From: Sphaerisporangium rufum
Lineage (GTDB): Bacteria > Actinomycetota > Actinomycetes > Streptosporangiales > Streptosporangiaceae
NCBI RefSeq assembly: GCF_016863395.1
Contig: NZ_BOOU01000067.1
Location: 62,001 to 126,000, forward strand
DNA: 64,000 nt
Direction: 5' to 3'
The notes under the pieces were generated by a model. The model did not search any database. It saw nothing but the letters and a program-made list of their open reading frames with translations, and was not told where the DNA came from. Shown here piece after piece: positions 41,160-48,732 of this stretch (positions are counted from its first letter, which is position 1; each line of letters opens with the position of its first letter). A program made the translations under genes and the position numbers.

Positions 41160-42443
41160 TCACCCGGGGCTGCGCAGCACCAGCGCGCAGTTGATGCCGC
41201 TGAAGGCGACGCTGTTGGACACCGCGGTGCGGATCGTGGCCGGCGTCGCCGACCGCCCGGCCAGCGGCAGCTCCGGGTCCAGCGGCTCGGCCAGGTTCGG
41301 GTTGGGATGCACGAAGCCGTCGCGCATCTGCAGCACGGTGGCGACCAGCTCCAGCAGCCCGGACGCGCCCATACAGTGGCCGGTCAGCGGCTTGGTGGAG
41401 TTGATCAGCGGCGCCGGGCCGGCGCCGAAGACCGACAGCAGCGCCTGGGCCTCGACCGCGTCCCCGACCACCGAGCCGGTGCCGTGCGCGTTCACGTAGT
41501 CCACCTCGCCCGGGTCCACCCCCGCGGCGGCCAGCGCGGCGCGCAGCGCGGCGACCTGTCCCGCCGGATCCGGCCGGGTGCCGCGGCGCCCGTCGAGCCG
41601 CTGGCCGTACCCGGCGACCAGCGCCAGCGGCTTGGCACCGCGGGCCGCCGCCGCGCCCGCCTCCTCCAGCAGGACCGCCGCCGCGCCCTTTCCGTACACG
41701 AACCCCTGGCGGTGCCGGTCGAACGGCCGGCACGCCTGCCACGGCCGCTCCGGATCCGCGTGCGAGACCATCGCACCGGTGGCGTGGAAGGCCCGCAGCT
41801 CGGCGGCGGACAGCTCGGTGACCGGCGCCACCACCAGGCAGCGGTCCAGATCGCCGGCGGCGATCATCCGGGCGGCGAGGATCACCGCCAGCGTGCCGGC
41901 CGCGGACGCGCCGCCCGCCTGCCATCCCTCGCCCACCACCCCGGTCGCCTCGCTGACCGCGCCGATCACGTCGGTGTCGAGATGGGTGAGGGCGTGCGAG
42001 GGCCGCACGCCGCCCGGGCGGCTGATGAAACCGCGCCAGACCTCCGCCTGGTAGGCCAGCGCCAGGTTGTTGCCCGCGACGATCAGGCCGGCCGCCGCCC
42101 GCTCCTGCGGTCCGAGTCCGGCGTCGTGCAGGGCGGCGGCGGCGACGCGGGCCGCGCCGCGGGCGGGTGGCGCGGTGCGGCTCACCGCCCGGACCAGCCG
42201 GGCGGCGGCCTCGGTGTCGCCGGCCAACCGGCGGGCCGCCCACCCCGTCAGGTCCGGCTCGGCCGGCCAGGCGGCCACCGGGGTCCGCGCCTCGGCCGCC
42301 ATCTCGTCCCCGGTGACCCGGACGCCGCTGCGCCCCGCACGCAACGCGGCGGAGAAACCGTCCAGATCCTCGGCCACCGCGGTGCTCACCGCCGCGGCGG
42401 TGAGGACGACCTGCGCGCGGTGAAGAGGGCGAGGCGCCCCCAT
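41160..42443 (-). CDS. Ketosynthase-like protein with active-site Cys replaced by Ser (beta-branching decarboxylase type)
   Basis: The 427-residue protein has a KAS I/II thiolase fold. Aligned with FabF through AARIIA-GD, the nucleophile falls on S180 (GGASAAGTLAV, where FabF has ATACTSGV). Both His are kept (YVNAHGTGS and STKPLTGHCMGASG). Free-standing KS proteins with Cys-to-Ser changes decarboxylate malonyl-ACP to acetyl-ACP in HMG-CoA-synthase-type beta-branching cassettes (for example PksF). The HCS, ECH and ACP genes upstream in the same operon support that role. Its ATG shares one base with the stop of the preceding KS gene (TGATG). It is the last gene of the operon. A chain-length-factor role is less likely. 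Confidence 0.8.
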   Translation of the reverse strand: MGAPRPLHRAQVVLTAAAVSTAVAEDLDGFSAALRAGRSGVRVTGDEMAAEARTPVAAWPAEPDLTGWAARRLAGDTEAAARLVRAVSRTAPPARGAARVAAAALHDAGLGPQERAAAGLIVAGNNLALAYQAEVWRGFISRPGGVRPSHALTHLDTDVIGAVSEATGVVGEGWQAGGASAAGTLAVILAARMIAAGDLDRCLVVAPVTELSAAELRAFHATGAMVSHADPERPWQACRPFDRHRQGFVYGKGAAAVLLEEAGAAAARGAKPLALVAGYGQRLDGRRGTRPDPAGQVAALRAALAAAGVDPGEVDYVNAHGTGSVVGDAVEAQALLSVFGAGPAPLINSTKPLTGHCMGASGLLELVATVLQMRDGFVHPNPNLAEPLDPELPLAGRSATPATIRTAVSNSVAFSGINCALVLRSPG

Positions 42444-44362
42444 CACCGGGCGGCCGTGGCGGGCCGCGGGCCGGGCACGAACCCGAGCGGCACCCGGGCG
42501 AAGGGGTAGCCGGGCAGCCGCACCCGGGCCGGCGGCCGGTCCCACAGCGCGGCCCAGTCCGGGGCGCCGCCCGCCTGCCACTCCCGCGCGGCGGCCGCCG
42601 CCCGCTCCGGCAGGCCGGAGCCGTCCGGCTCGGGCGGCCCGCCGCCCGCGGCCAGGGCGCGCAGCCCGGCGACCAGCTCGGGCACCGAGGCGGCCGGGAC
42701 GACGGCCCGCGCGGCCAGATGATCGCGACCGGTCTGCAGGGTCCACGCGGTGGCGGGCAGCGCGGGGGCCGCCGGGCCGGCCAGGAACTCCGCCAGCCGG
42801 GCGGCCACCGCGCGCAGCCCGTCGGGTCCGGTACCGCTCACCGGCACCGGGTACCGGCCGCCGTCACCCGCGGCGGCCGGCCCGCCGGGCTCCGGCGCCT
42901 CGGCCAGCACCACGTGCGCGTTCGACCCGCCGATGCCGAACGAGCTGACGCCGAGCAGCCGCGGCCGTCCGGGGACGCGCGGCCAGGGGACGACGTCGCC
43001 CCCGGTGACCGCGGTCGCGGCCGGCTCGGCGCCGCCGTCGAACCTGAGCACTCCGGTGCTCACCGGGATGGCCTGGTTGACCAGCACCAGCACGGCCTTG
43101 GCCAGGCTGGCCAGCCCGGCGGCCGCCTCCAGGTGGCCGACGACCGCCTTCGCCGAGCCCATCCACAGCCCGCCCCCGGGGCCGCCGAAGCGGGCCGGCG
43201 CGCCGCCGGCGGCGAGCAGCCGGCGCACCGCCTCGACCTCCAGCACGTCCGCCCGGGTACCGGGGGCGTGCGCCTCCAGGTAGCCGAGATCGGCGGGCGC
43301 CAGCCCGGCCTGGTCCAGGGCGCGGCGCAGCAGCCGGGCCTGCGACTCGGTGTCGGTCCGGGTGAGGCCGCCCGCCCGGCCGTCGTGGTTCAGCGCGACG
43401 CCGCGGATCACCGCGAGCACCGGGTCGCCCGCGGCGAGCGCGTCGTCCAGCCGGCGCAGTACGAGGCACAGCGCGCCCTCGCCGCGCACGTAACCGTCGG
43501 CGTCGGCGGAGAACGGCCGGCACACCCCGGACGGCGACAGCGCTCCCATCATGGACATCGCGGCGAAGTACCAGCCTTCGGCGCACAGGTTGGCGGCGCC
43601 GACCAGCGCGGTGCCGAACTCCCCGGCGCGCAGCCCGGAGACGGCGAGCGCGAGCGCGCTCAGCCCGCTGGAGCAGGCGGTGTCCAGCGTGACGCTGGGC
43701 CCGCGCAGGTCGTAGTGATGGGACAGCCGGTTGGCCAGGTAGGTCGACAGCGACCCCACCGCCGCGTAGCGGTCCACCGTGCCGGTGCGGATCATCCGCT
43801 CGCGGAAGTCCGCGGTCGCCGCGGCGGCGAACACCGCGGTGTCGGTGCCGGCCAGCGACGACGGCGGGATGCCCGCCGATTCCAGCGCGTGCCAGCTGGT
43901 CTCCAGCAGCATCCGCTGCTGCGGGTCCATCCAGACGGCCATCCGGCGGCCGATGCGGAAGAAGTCCAGGTCGAAGGAGCCCGGGTCGGCGAGCAGCGCC
44001 GCACGCCCCCCGCCGGTGCCGGCGATGTCCGGGTCGTAGCCGTCCAGGCGGTCGGCCGGGACCGGCCCGGTGCGCAGCCGGCCGGCGACCAGGGTGCGCC
44101 ACAGCTCGTCCGGGCCGTCGCCGCCGGGCACCCGGCAGGCCAGGCCGACGACGGCCACCGGCGGCGGGCCGGACGCGCCGCGGCCCGCGGCCCGCGGGGC
44201 CGCCGCACGGGCCAGGCCCTGCGCCGGGTCGGACGCCGGGCGAGGTGCCGCGTCGGACGCCGGGCCGGGTGCCGGGTCGGACGCCGGGCCGGGTGCCGGG
44301 TCGGACGCCGGGCGTGATGTCGCGTTGGACGCCGGGTCGGGAGCCGGATGGGGTGCGGTCAC
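42443..44362 (-). CDS. Stand-alone PKS-type ketosynthase
   Basis: The 639-residue protein resembles a single KS excised from a modular PKS. An N-terminal linker of PASDPAPG repeats (about 10-48) is followed by PPVAVVGLACRVPGGDGPDELW and a KS core with C230 (DTACSSGLS), H365 and H410 (KAVVGHLEAAAG). The usual EAHGTGT motif is EAHAPGT here. A KS-to-AT linker remnant ends RVRLPGYPFARVPLGF, but there is no AT, KR or ACP. It would condense ACP-bound units, with malonyl supplied in trans. GTG at 44362 overlaps the stop of the ECH gene, and AAGGAGG lies about 9 nt upstream. It is central to the discrete-enzyme polyketide operon. Confidence 0.85.
   Translation of the reverse strand: MTAPHPAPDPASNATSRPASDPAPGPASDPAPGPASDAAPRPASDPAQGLARAAAPRAAGRGASGPPPVAVVGLACRVPGGDGPDELWRTLVAGRLRTGPVPADRLDGYDPDIAGTGGGRAALLADPGSFDLDFFRIGRRMAVWMDPQQRMLLETSWHALESAGIPPSSLAGTDTAVFAAAATADFRERMIRTGTVDRYAAVGSLSTYLANRLSHHYDLRGPSVTLDTACSSGLSALALAVSGLRAGEFGTALVGAANLCAEGWYFAAMSMMGALSPSGVCRPFSADADGYVRGEGALCLVLRRLDDALAAGDPVLAVIRGVALNHDGRAGGLTRTDTESQARLLRRALDQAGLAPADLGYLEAHAPGTRADVLEVEAVRRLLAAGGAPARFGGPGGGLWMGSAKAVVGHLEAAAGLASLAKAVLVLVNQAIPVSTGVLRFDGGAEPAATAVTGGDVVPWPRVPGRPRLLGVSSFGIGGSNAHVVLAEAPEPGGPAAAGDGGRYPVPVSGTGPDGLRAVAARLAEFLAGPAAPALPATAWTLQTGRDHLAARAVVPAASVPELVAGLRALAAGGGPPEPDGSGLPERAAAAAREWQAGGAPDWAALWDRPPARVRLPGYPFARVPLGFVPGPRPATAAR
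44228..44347 (-). repeat. Five 24-nt tandem repeats in the KS N-terminal linker
   Basis: The unit GTCGGACGCCGGGCCGGGTG plus CCGG (plus strand) occurs five times, two of them identical, in frame. It encodes the eight-residue PASDPAPG-type linker units and is likely to vary in copy number. Confidence 0.85.
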
Positions 44363-45162
44363 GTCGCGGTCTCCTCCTTCTCGCCGGGGCCGCCATTCCC
44401 GGTGCCGCGGGCGCCGGCCGGTTCCGGGCGCCAGATCTCCTCCGGGCGCCCGTACCGCTCGGCGACCAGGCGCCCGCGGTCGGCGGACGCCCAGGCCTCC
44501 TCGTGCGGGCCGATCTCCACGGCGGTGGCCGCGTCGGCGGCCGCCAGCAGCTGGGTGGCCAGTTGCCGCTTGAGCAGCAGCAGGGTGTGCCGCGGCGCCC
44601 GGGCGATGCCCTCGGCCAGCGCCAGCGACACCGGCAGCACCTGCTCGTGCGGCACGATCCGGACCGGGGCGCGCCGGTCGCGCAGTTCGGCGCCGCGGTA
44701 GCCGCGTGCGGTCAGCAGCATCTCGGTGCCCAGGGTCGAGCCGAGCCGCTCCCGCAGCAGCCAGGTCGTCCCGTACTCGGGGACCAGCGCGTAGTTGGCG
44801 AAGTTCGCCGCGTACACCGACCGCTCGCTCAGCACCGGCACGTCCGCATAGAGCCCCTGGGTCAGCCCGCCGCCGAAGGCGTGCCCCTGCATGGCGGCCA
44901 CCACCGGCAGCGCGCACCGGGCGAAGGCCCGGACGAACGGCTCCACCGCCGCCCGTTCCGGGCGCAGCAGGTGATCGCGGTCGGCCCCGCCGGCGAACAC
45001 GTTCGGCAGGCCGGTCACCACGACGACGTGCGCGGCCGGATCGCCGGCCACCGCGGCCAGCGCGGCGGCCAGGCCGGCGGCCAGCTCCGGGCCGATCGCG
45101 TTGCCGCGCGCGGCGTCCGCCATCCGTACCAGCGCCACCCGGCCGATCGACTCCACCGACAC
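44359..45162 (-). CDS. Enoyl-CoA hydratase-like protein of the beta-branching cassette
   Basis: The crotonase-fold protein of about 267 residues has ARGNAIGPELAAGL near the start, the oxyanion segment HAFGGGLTQGLYAD and ANYALVPEYGTTWLLRERLG, resembling PksH/CurE-type ECH1 dehydratases that act on the HMG-like intermediate. A second ECH (ECH2 decarboxylase) is not present in the operon. The start is uncertain: GTG at 45162 (VSVESIG) leaves a 29-nt gap after the HCS stop, and GTG at 45156 is also possible. Its stop overlaps the KS start. It probably dehydrates 3-hydroxy-3-methylglutaryl-ACP to the 3-methylglutaconyl form. Confidence 0.78.
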   Translation of the reverse strand: MSVESIGRVALVRMADAARGNAIGPELAAGLAAALAAVAGDPAAHVVVVTGLPNVFAGGADRDHLLRPERAAVEPFVRAFARCALPVVAAMQGHAFGGGLTQGLYADVPVLSERSVYAANFANYALVPEYGTTWLLRERLGSTLGTEMLLTARGYRGAELRDRRAPVRIVPHEQVLPVSLALAEGIARAPRHTLLLLKRQLATQLLAAADAATAVEIGPHEEAWASADRGRLVAERYGRPEEIWRPEPAGARGTGNGGPGEKEETAT

Positions 45163-45191
45163 CGGCCCGGCCGCGGCCGCCCGGCCGCGGG

Positions 45192-46514
45192 CTAGCGGGG
45201 CGGCAGCCACGTGTACTCCCGGTGGTGGTCGCGGATCGCGGTCAGCACGGCCCGGGGACGCGGGGCGCCCACCCCGGCGAGCCCGGCCGGGTCGAACTTC
45301 GCCTCCGCCGCGCCGAACGCCATGTCGGGCAGCGCCGCGGTGGCCGCGTCGTACTCCGCCACCGTCAGCCGCCGCCGGGCCGCCAGCTCGGCGGCCAGGC
45401 CGGTCCCGGCGACCAGCCGGGCCGCGCCCGCCGGGACGTGGCAGGCGAAGAACTCCGACGAGCACCCCGACCCGTAGCCGAACACGCCCAGCGACAGCGG
45501 CCCCGGGGACGGCGCGTGGGCGATCGCCCCGGCCATCGCGAGCAGCGCGGTGCCGGCGTAGATGTTGCCGACGTCGCGCGGGAACACCAGGGACGGTGCC
45601 ACCCGGCGGTCGAAGTCCTCCTGCTCCCGGTCGCGGGCCAGGCCGCCGAGCCGGCGCAGGGCGTGGCGGTGCGCGCCGCGCACCATGCCGGGGAACGGCG
45701 TGTGCATCGCCAGCAGGTCGTAGGTGCCGGCGAAGTCGGTGCCCGGCCGCCGGGCCGCGTGGTCGGTGAACGCGCCGAGCAGGCACTCCAGGTACGCCAG
45801 CAGCGACAGGTCGGTGTCCACCACGTCCAGGTCGGCGCGGGGACGGGCGAAGTCGGCCACCTCGTAGCCGTAGACCCCCGCGGTGCCGAGCTCCAGCCGG
45901 GCCACCGCGGGCCGCGGGCCGACCAGCATCGCGACCGCGCCGGCGCCCTGGGACGGCTCTGCGTAGGTACCCCGGTTCGGCACCGGCAGGTCGGTGGCCA
46001 CCACCAGCACCCGGCTGCCCGGTTCCACCGCGACCAGCGCCGCCGCGGCCCGCAGCGCGGCGACGCCGCCGTAACAGGCCTGCTTGATCTCCAGCAGCCG
46101 GCACTGGCGGGGCAGGCCGAGCAGCCGGTGCACATGGGTGCTCGCCGACTTCGACAGGTCGAACGCCGACTCGGTGGCGACGATCAGGGTCCGCACGCTC
46201 GCCCGTTCCGCCTCGGTGAGCGCGTCGGCCAGCGGGCGCGCGGCGGTCGCCGCCATCGCCACCACGTCCTCGCCGGGCAGGGCCACGCTCTTGCGGCGCA
46301 TGCCGAGGTTCCCCATCCGGGCCGGGTCCAGCCCCCGGGCCTGGAACAGGTCCGCCACGTCCACGTACGCGCTGCCGCAGTAGGCGGCGACCGCCTCGAT
46401 GCCCACCTGCGGCCCGCCGGGCTCGCCGCCGCCCCGCGGCGTCCCGGGCTCGGTGCTCCTCCACGGCCCCCCGGGCTCGCCGCCCGTCGCCGGCCCGCCG
46501 GTCGCGGCGGTCAC
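45192..46514 (-). CDS. HMG-CoA synthase-like (HCS) beta-branching enzyme
   Basis: The 440-residue protein is a 3-hydroxy-3-methylglutaryl synthase homologue with nucleophile C147 in EIKQACYGGVAAL, YAEPSQGAGAVAMLVG, the MHTPFPGM His segment and GVFGYGSGCSSEFF. In polyketide clusters such enzymes add an acetyl carbanion to a beta-keto-acyl-ACP, giving a beta-methyl or related branch. GTG at 46514 overlaps the stop of the first ACP gene by the GTGA rule; the first about 37 residues are Gly/Pro-rich. A mevalonate-pathway role is unlikely, because neighbours are ACPs and ketosynthases and no mevalonate genes are seen. Confidence 0.87.
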   Translation of the reverse strand: MTAATGGPATGGEPGGPWRSTEPGTPRGGGEPGGPQVGIEAVAAYCGSAYVDVADLFQARGLDPARMGNLGMRRKSVALPGEDVVAMAATAARPLADALTEAERASVRTLIVATESAFDLSKSASTHVHRLLGLPRQCRLLEIKQACYGGVAALRAAAALVAVEPGSRVLVVATDLPVPNRGTYAEPSQGAGAVAMLVGPRPAVARLELGTAGVYGYEVADFARPRADLDVVDTDLSLLAYLECLLGAFTDHAARRPGTDFAGTYDLLAMHTPFPGMVRGAHRHALRRLGGLARDREQEDFDRRVAPSLVFPRDVGNIYAGTALLAMAGAIAHAPSPGPLSLGVFGYGSGCSSEFFACHVPAGAARLVAGTGLAAELAARRRLTVAEYDAATAALPDMAFGAAEAKFDPAGLAGVGAPRPRAVLTAIRDHHREYTWLPPR

Positions 46515-46762
46515 GCCGGCCCGCCGATGCCGTGCCACAGCACGTCGACCAGGCCGCCGATGTCGCGGACCTTCGCCAGCCGGTCGGTGCCCAGTTCGAG
46601 GCCGATCTCGTCCAGCGCGCCGGAGACCACGTCCATCCGGTCCAGCGAGTCGCAGCCCAGCTCGGTCATGCTGCGGTCCTCCCGGATCTCCGCCGGGTCC
46701 AGCCCGGGCCGGACCGCGAGGATGTTGTCGCGGACCACCGCGAATACCTGGTCCCTGCCCAT
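46511..46762 (-). CDS. Acyl carrier protein 1
   Basis: The 83-residue protein has the phosphopantetheine site LGCDSLDRMDVV with S39 and an acidic four-helix profile. The DSLDRMD pattern is typical of free-standing ACPs that serve HCS cassettes. ATG at 46762 has GGGGGAGGGGG upstream. It overlaps the HCS start by 4 nt and may carry the acetyl unit that HCS delivers. Confidence 0.88.
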   Translation of the reverse strand: MGRDQVFAVVRDNILAVRPGLDPAEIREDRSMTELGCDSLDRMDVVSGALDEIGLELGTDRLAKVRDIGGLVDVLWHGIGGPA

Positions 46763-46778
46763 GCCCCCTCCCCCTCGG

Positions 46779-47048
46779 TCAGCCGGCGAGCGTCCGGTGG
46801 CGCAGCCGCTCGGCCAGGGCCCTGGGCGTGCCGAGGTCGAGCAGCGACTCGACGGTCTCGGTCGCGCCGAGCTCCCGCTTGAGCTGCGCCAGGTACTCGA
46901 CAGCGAGGATCGAGTCCAGCCCGAGGTCGGCGAAGCCGGTGTCCAGGGAGAGCGTCTCCGGCTCGACGTAGAGGATCTCGGCGAGCAGCCGCATCACGAC
47001 CGGCTCGACCGGCTCCGGTGGCACGCGGGTGCCGGGTTCGGTGGTCAT
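46779..47048 (-). CDS. Acyl carrier protein 2
   Basis: The 89-residue protein has the site LGLDSILAVEY with S46 and the later ESLLDLGTPRALAE. The sequence differs strongly from ACP1, so the two probably carry different substrates (growing chain versus branch donor). ATG at 47048 has AGGAGGA upstream and overlaps the KAS III-like stop (ATGA). Confidence 0.88.
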   Translation of the reverse strand: MTTEPGTRVPPEPVEPVVMRLLAEILYVEPETLSLDTGFADLGLDSILAVEYLAQLKRELGATETVESLLDLGTPRALAERLRHRTLAG

Positions 47049-48091
47049 CGTGGTCCTCCTGTCGTGGGGGTGGCCGGCCGGTCCGGGCCGGGCAGGCGGA
47101 CGGCCGCCGCCGCGGCCAGCTCGCCGGCGCCGGCGAACCCGGCCATCACGACCAGCCCGCCGCCGGCCGGCCGGCCGGCGCGCAGCGCGTGGTCCAGGTT
47201 CACCGGCACGCCGGCGCCGAAGAGGTTGCCGTAGGAGTCGAAGGTGTCGAAGTGCCGGGGCGCCTCGATGCCGAGCGCCGCCCCCCAGTTGCGCAGCAGC
47301 AGCCGGTTGGGCTGGTTGGTCACCAGCAGGTCGATGTCCTTGGGGGTGGCGCCGATGCGCTCGCAGACCCGGGTGACGACCTCCGGGACGATCTCGCTGC
47401 CCCGCTCGATGATGTTGTAGGCCTTGGAGTTGTCGAAGGCGACGTCGAACTCGGAGGTGCCCGGCTCCCAGTACAGCCGCCCGTCGTCCAGCTTCAGCGC
47501 GACGTCGGGGGCGTGGTCGGGATAGTGGCGGACCTCGGTGGCCAGGATCGGGGACTCGCCGGAGGCGCGCAGCAGGCCCACCGCCGCGCCGTCCCCGGGA
47601 ACGGCGGCGTGCGCCGACCGGCGCACCCCGGGCTGGGTGAAGATCCGCCCGGCGGTCTGCGCGGTGCACAGCAGCGCGGTCCGGGCACCGGTGTCGCGCA
47701 TCAGCGACCGCGCCAGGCCGAGCATGTACGGGAACACCGCGCAGTGGCCGTTGTGCAGGTCGACGATCTGCGCCGGCCGGCAGCCGAGCCGGCGGGCGAT
47801 CTCCGCGCCCGAGCCGAGGAACGGCACGTCCGGCAGCGCGTTGTGCGTGACCAGCAGGTCGATCTCGCCGGCCAGGTCGCTCCCGTGCCGCTCGAACAGC
47901 ACCGCGGCGGCCCGTTCCACCAGGTCGGCGCCGGTGTCCTCCCGGGCGGCGTACCGGCGGTACTCGGGGGCGCGGAACATCGGGTTGCGCAGCAGAGGAT
48001 CGTCCGGACGGGAGTACCGCTCGAAGTACTCGCGTCCCACCCGCTCCGGCGGCAGGTGGCTCGCCACGTCGACCAGGCTGACGGCGGTCAC
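47045..48091 (-). CDS. KAS III-like condensing/acyl-transfer enzyme with altered triad
   Basis: The 348-residue protein has a FabH/CerJ-type thiolase fold. The nucleophile C117 is in LHNGHCAVFPYML. The position of the FabH His is N259 (LVTNQPNRLL versus VPHQAN), and the Asn is N289 (SYGNLFGAGVP). Loss of His argues against ordinary decarboxylative Claisen condensation and for acyl transfer or another condensation. Its place between the ThDP/PLP genes and two ACPs suggests that it loads a starter. GTG at 48091 overlaps the SRPBCC stop, and its stop overlaps the ACP2 start. Confidence 0.83.
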   Translation of the reverse strand: MTAVSLVDVASHLPPERVGREYFERYSRPDDPLLRNPMFRAPEYRRYAAREDTGADLVERAAAVLFERHGSDLAGEIDLLVTHNALPDVPFLGSGAEIARRLGCRPAQIVDLHNGHCAVFPYMLGLARSLMRDTGARTALLCTAQTAGRIFTQPGVRRSAHAAVPGDGAAVGLLRASGESPILATEVRHYPDHAPDVALKLDDGRLYWEPGTSEFDVAFDNSKAYNIIERGSEIVPEVVTRVCERIGATPKDIDLLVTNQPNRLLLRNWGAALGIEAPRHFDTFDSYGNLFGAGVPVNLDHALRAGRPAGGGLVVMAGFAGAGELAAAAAVRLPGPDRPATPTTGGPR

Positions 48092-48732
48092 GGCCGCGCC
48101 CCGCCCGCGGTGATCGGGATGCCCATCCGGTGCCGGTACTCCAGGATGGCCTTGAGGTTCTCCAGCTCCAGCAGGTGTCCGCCGTAGAACTGGTGCCAGA
48201 AGTCGCCGACCCAGCGGCGGTCCGGGCTGGGCGCCAGCTCCGGGTAGGGGTTCTTCTCGTAGTACGGATGGTGGCAGTTCGTCCACAACACCACCGACCC
48301 GGGCCGCTTGAGCACGGTCTGCGCGTCGACCACCCGGAACAGGTAGATCATCCACAGGTCGTGGCCCTGGTCCCAGGCCGCGTGGTAGTCGACGGTGAGC
48401 GCGTCGGGGTTGGCGTCGATCCGCACGTAGATGCGGGTGGTGCCCGACAGCCGGTCCCACCCGACGTGCAGGCCGGTGTCGTCCACCGGTTCCAGGTCGC
48501 GGACGCTGTAGGTGTACTCCTCCTGGCTGAACATGTCCGCCAGGTAGTCGTACACCTGCCGCGGCGGGCAGTCGATGTACCCCTGCAGCGTGCAGAAGTC
48601 CCCATAGACCTCCTGGTGGGAGTAGAACTCCTTGGTGTGCTCGCCCACCAGCTTGAACGCCTCCGGCAGCGGCATGTTCTCGAACCGCGCCAGCCCCGGG
48701 ATCTCGGCCAGCTCTTCCTCGGACACCCTCAT
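48088..48732 (-). CDS. SRPBCC/START-type protein in the polyketide operon
   Basis: The 214-residue protein begins with about 45 residues rich in acidic and aromatic positions and continues with a START-like domain (CTLQGYIDCPPRQVYDYLADMFS, WDRLSGTTRIYVRID, then HAAWDQGHDLWMIYLFRVVDAQ). It may be a cyclase/aromatase-like or ligand-binding helper; I cannot assign a reaction. ATG at 48732 overlaps the upstream stop (ATGA). The same overlap style on both sides shows that it is a fixed member of the operon. Confidence 0.7.
   Translation of the reverse strand: MRVSEEELAEIPGLARFENMPLPEAFKLVGEHTKEFYSHQEVYGDFCTLQGYIDCPPRQVYDYLADMFSQEEYTYSVRDLEPVDDTGLHVGWDRLSGTTRIYVRIDANPDALTVDYHAAWDQGHDLWMIYLFRVVDAQTVLKRPGSVVLWTNCHHPYYEKNPYPELAPSPDRRWVGDFWHQFYGGHLLELENLKAILEYRHRMGIPITAGGARP

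Noticed and set aside
41160-42443. Reading the QAGG stretch as the chain-length-factor signature of a type II aromatic PKS
   Set aside because: QAGG lies five residues upstream of the nucleophile position when aligned with FabF. The aligned residue is Ser, and the HCS/ECH neighbours fit a beta-branching decarboxylase better.
45192-46514. Housekeeping HMG-CoA synthase of the mevalonate pathway
   Set aside because: It is embedded between ACP and ECH/KS genes with overlapping codons, and no mevalonate kinase, reductase or IPP isomerase genes are present.
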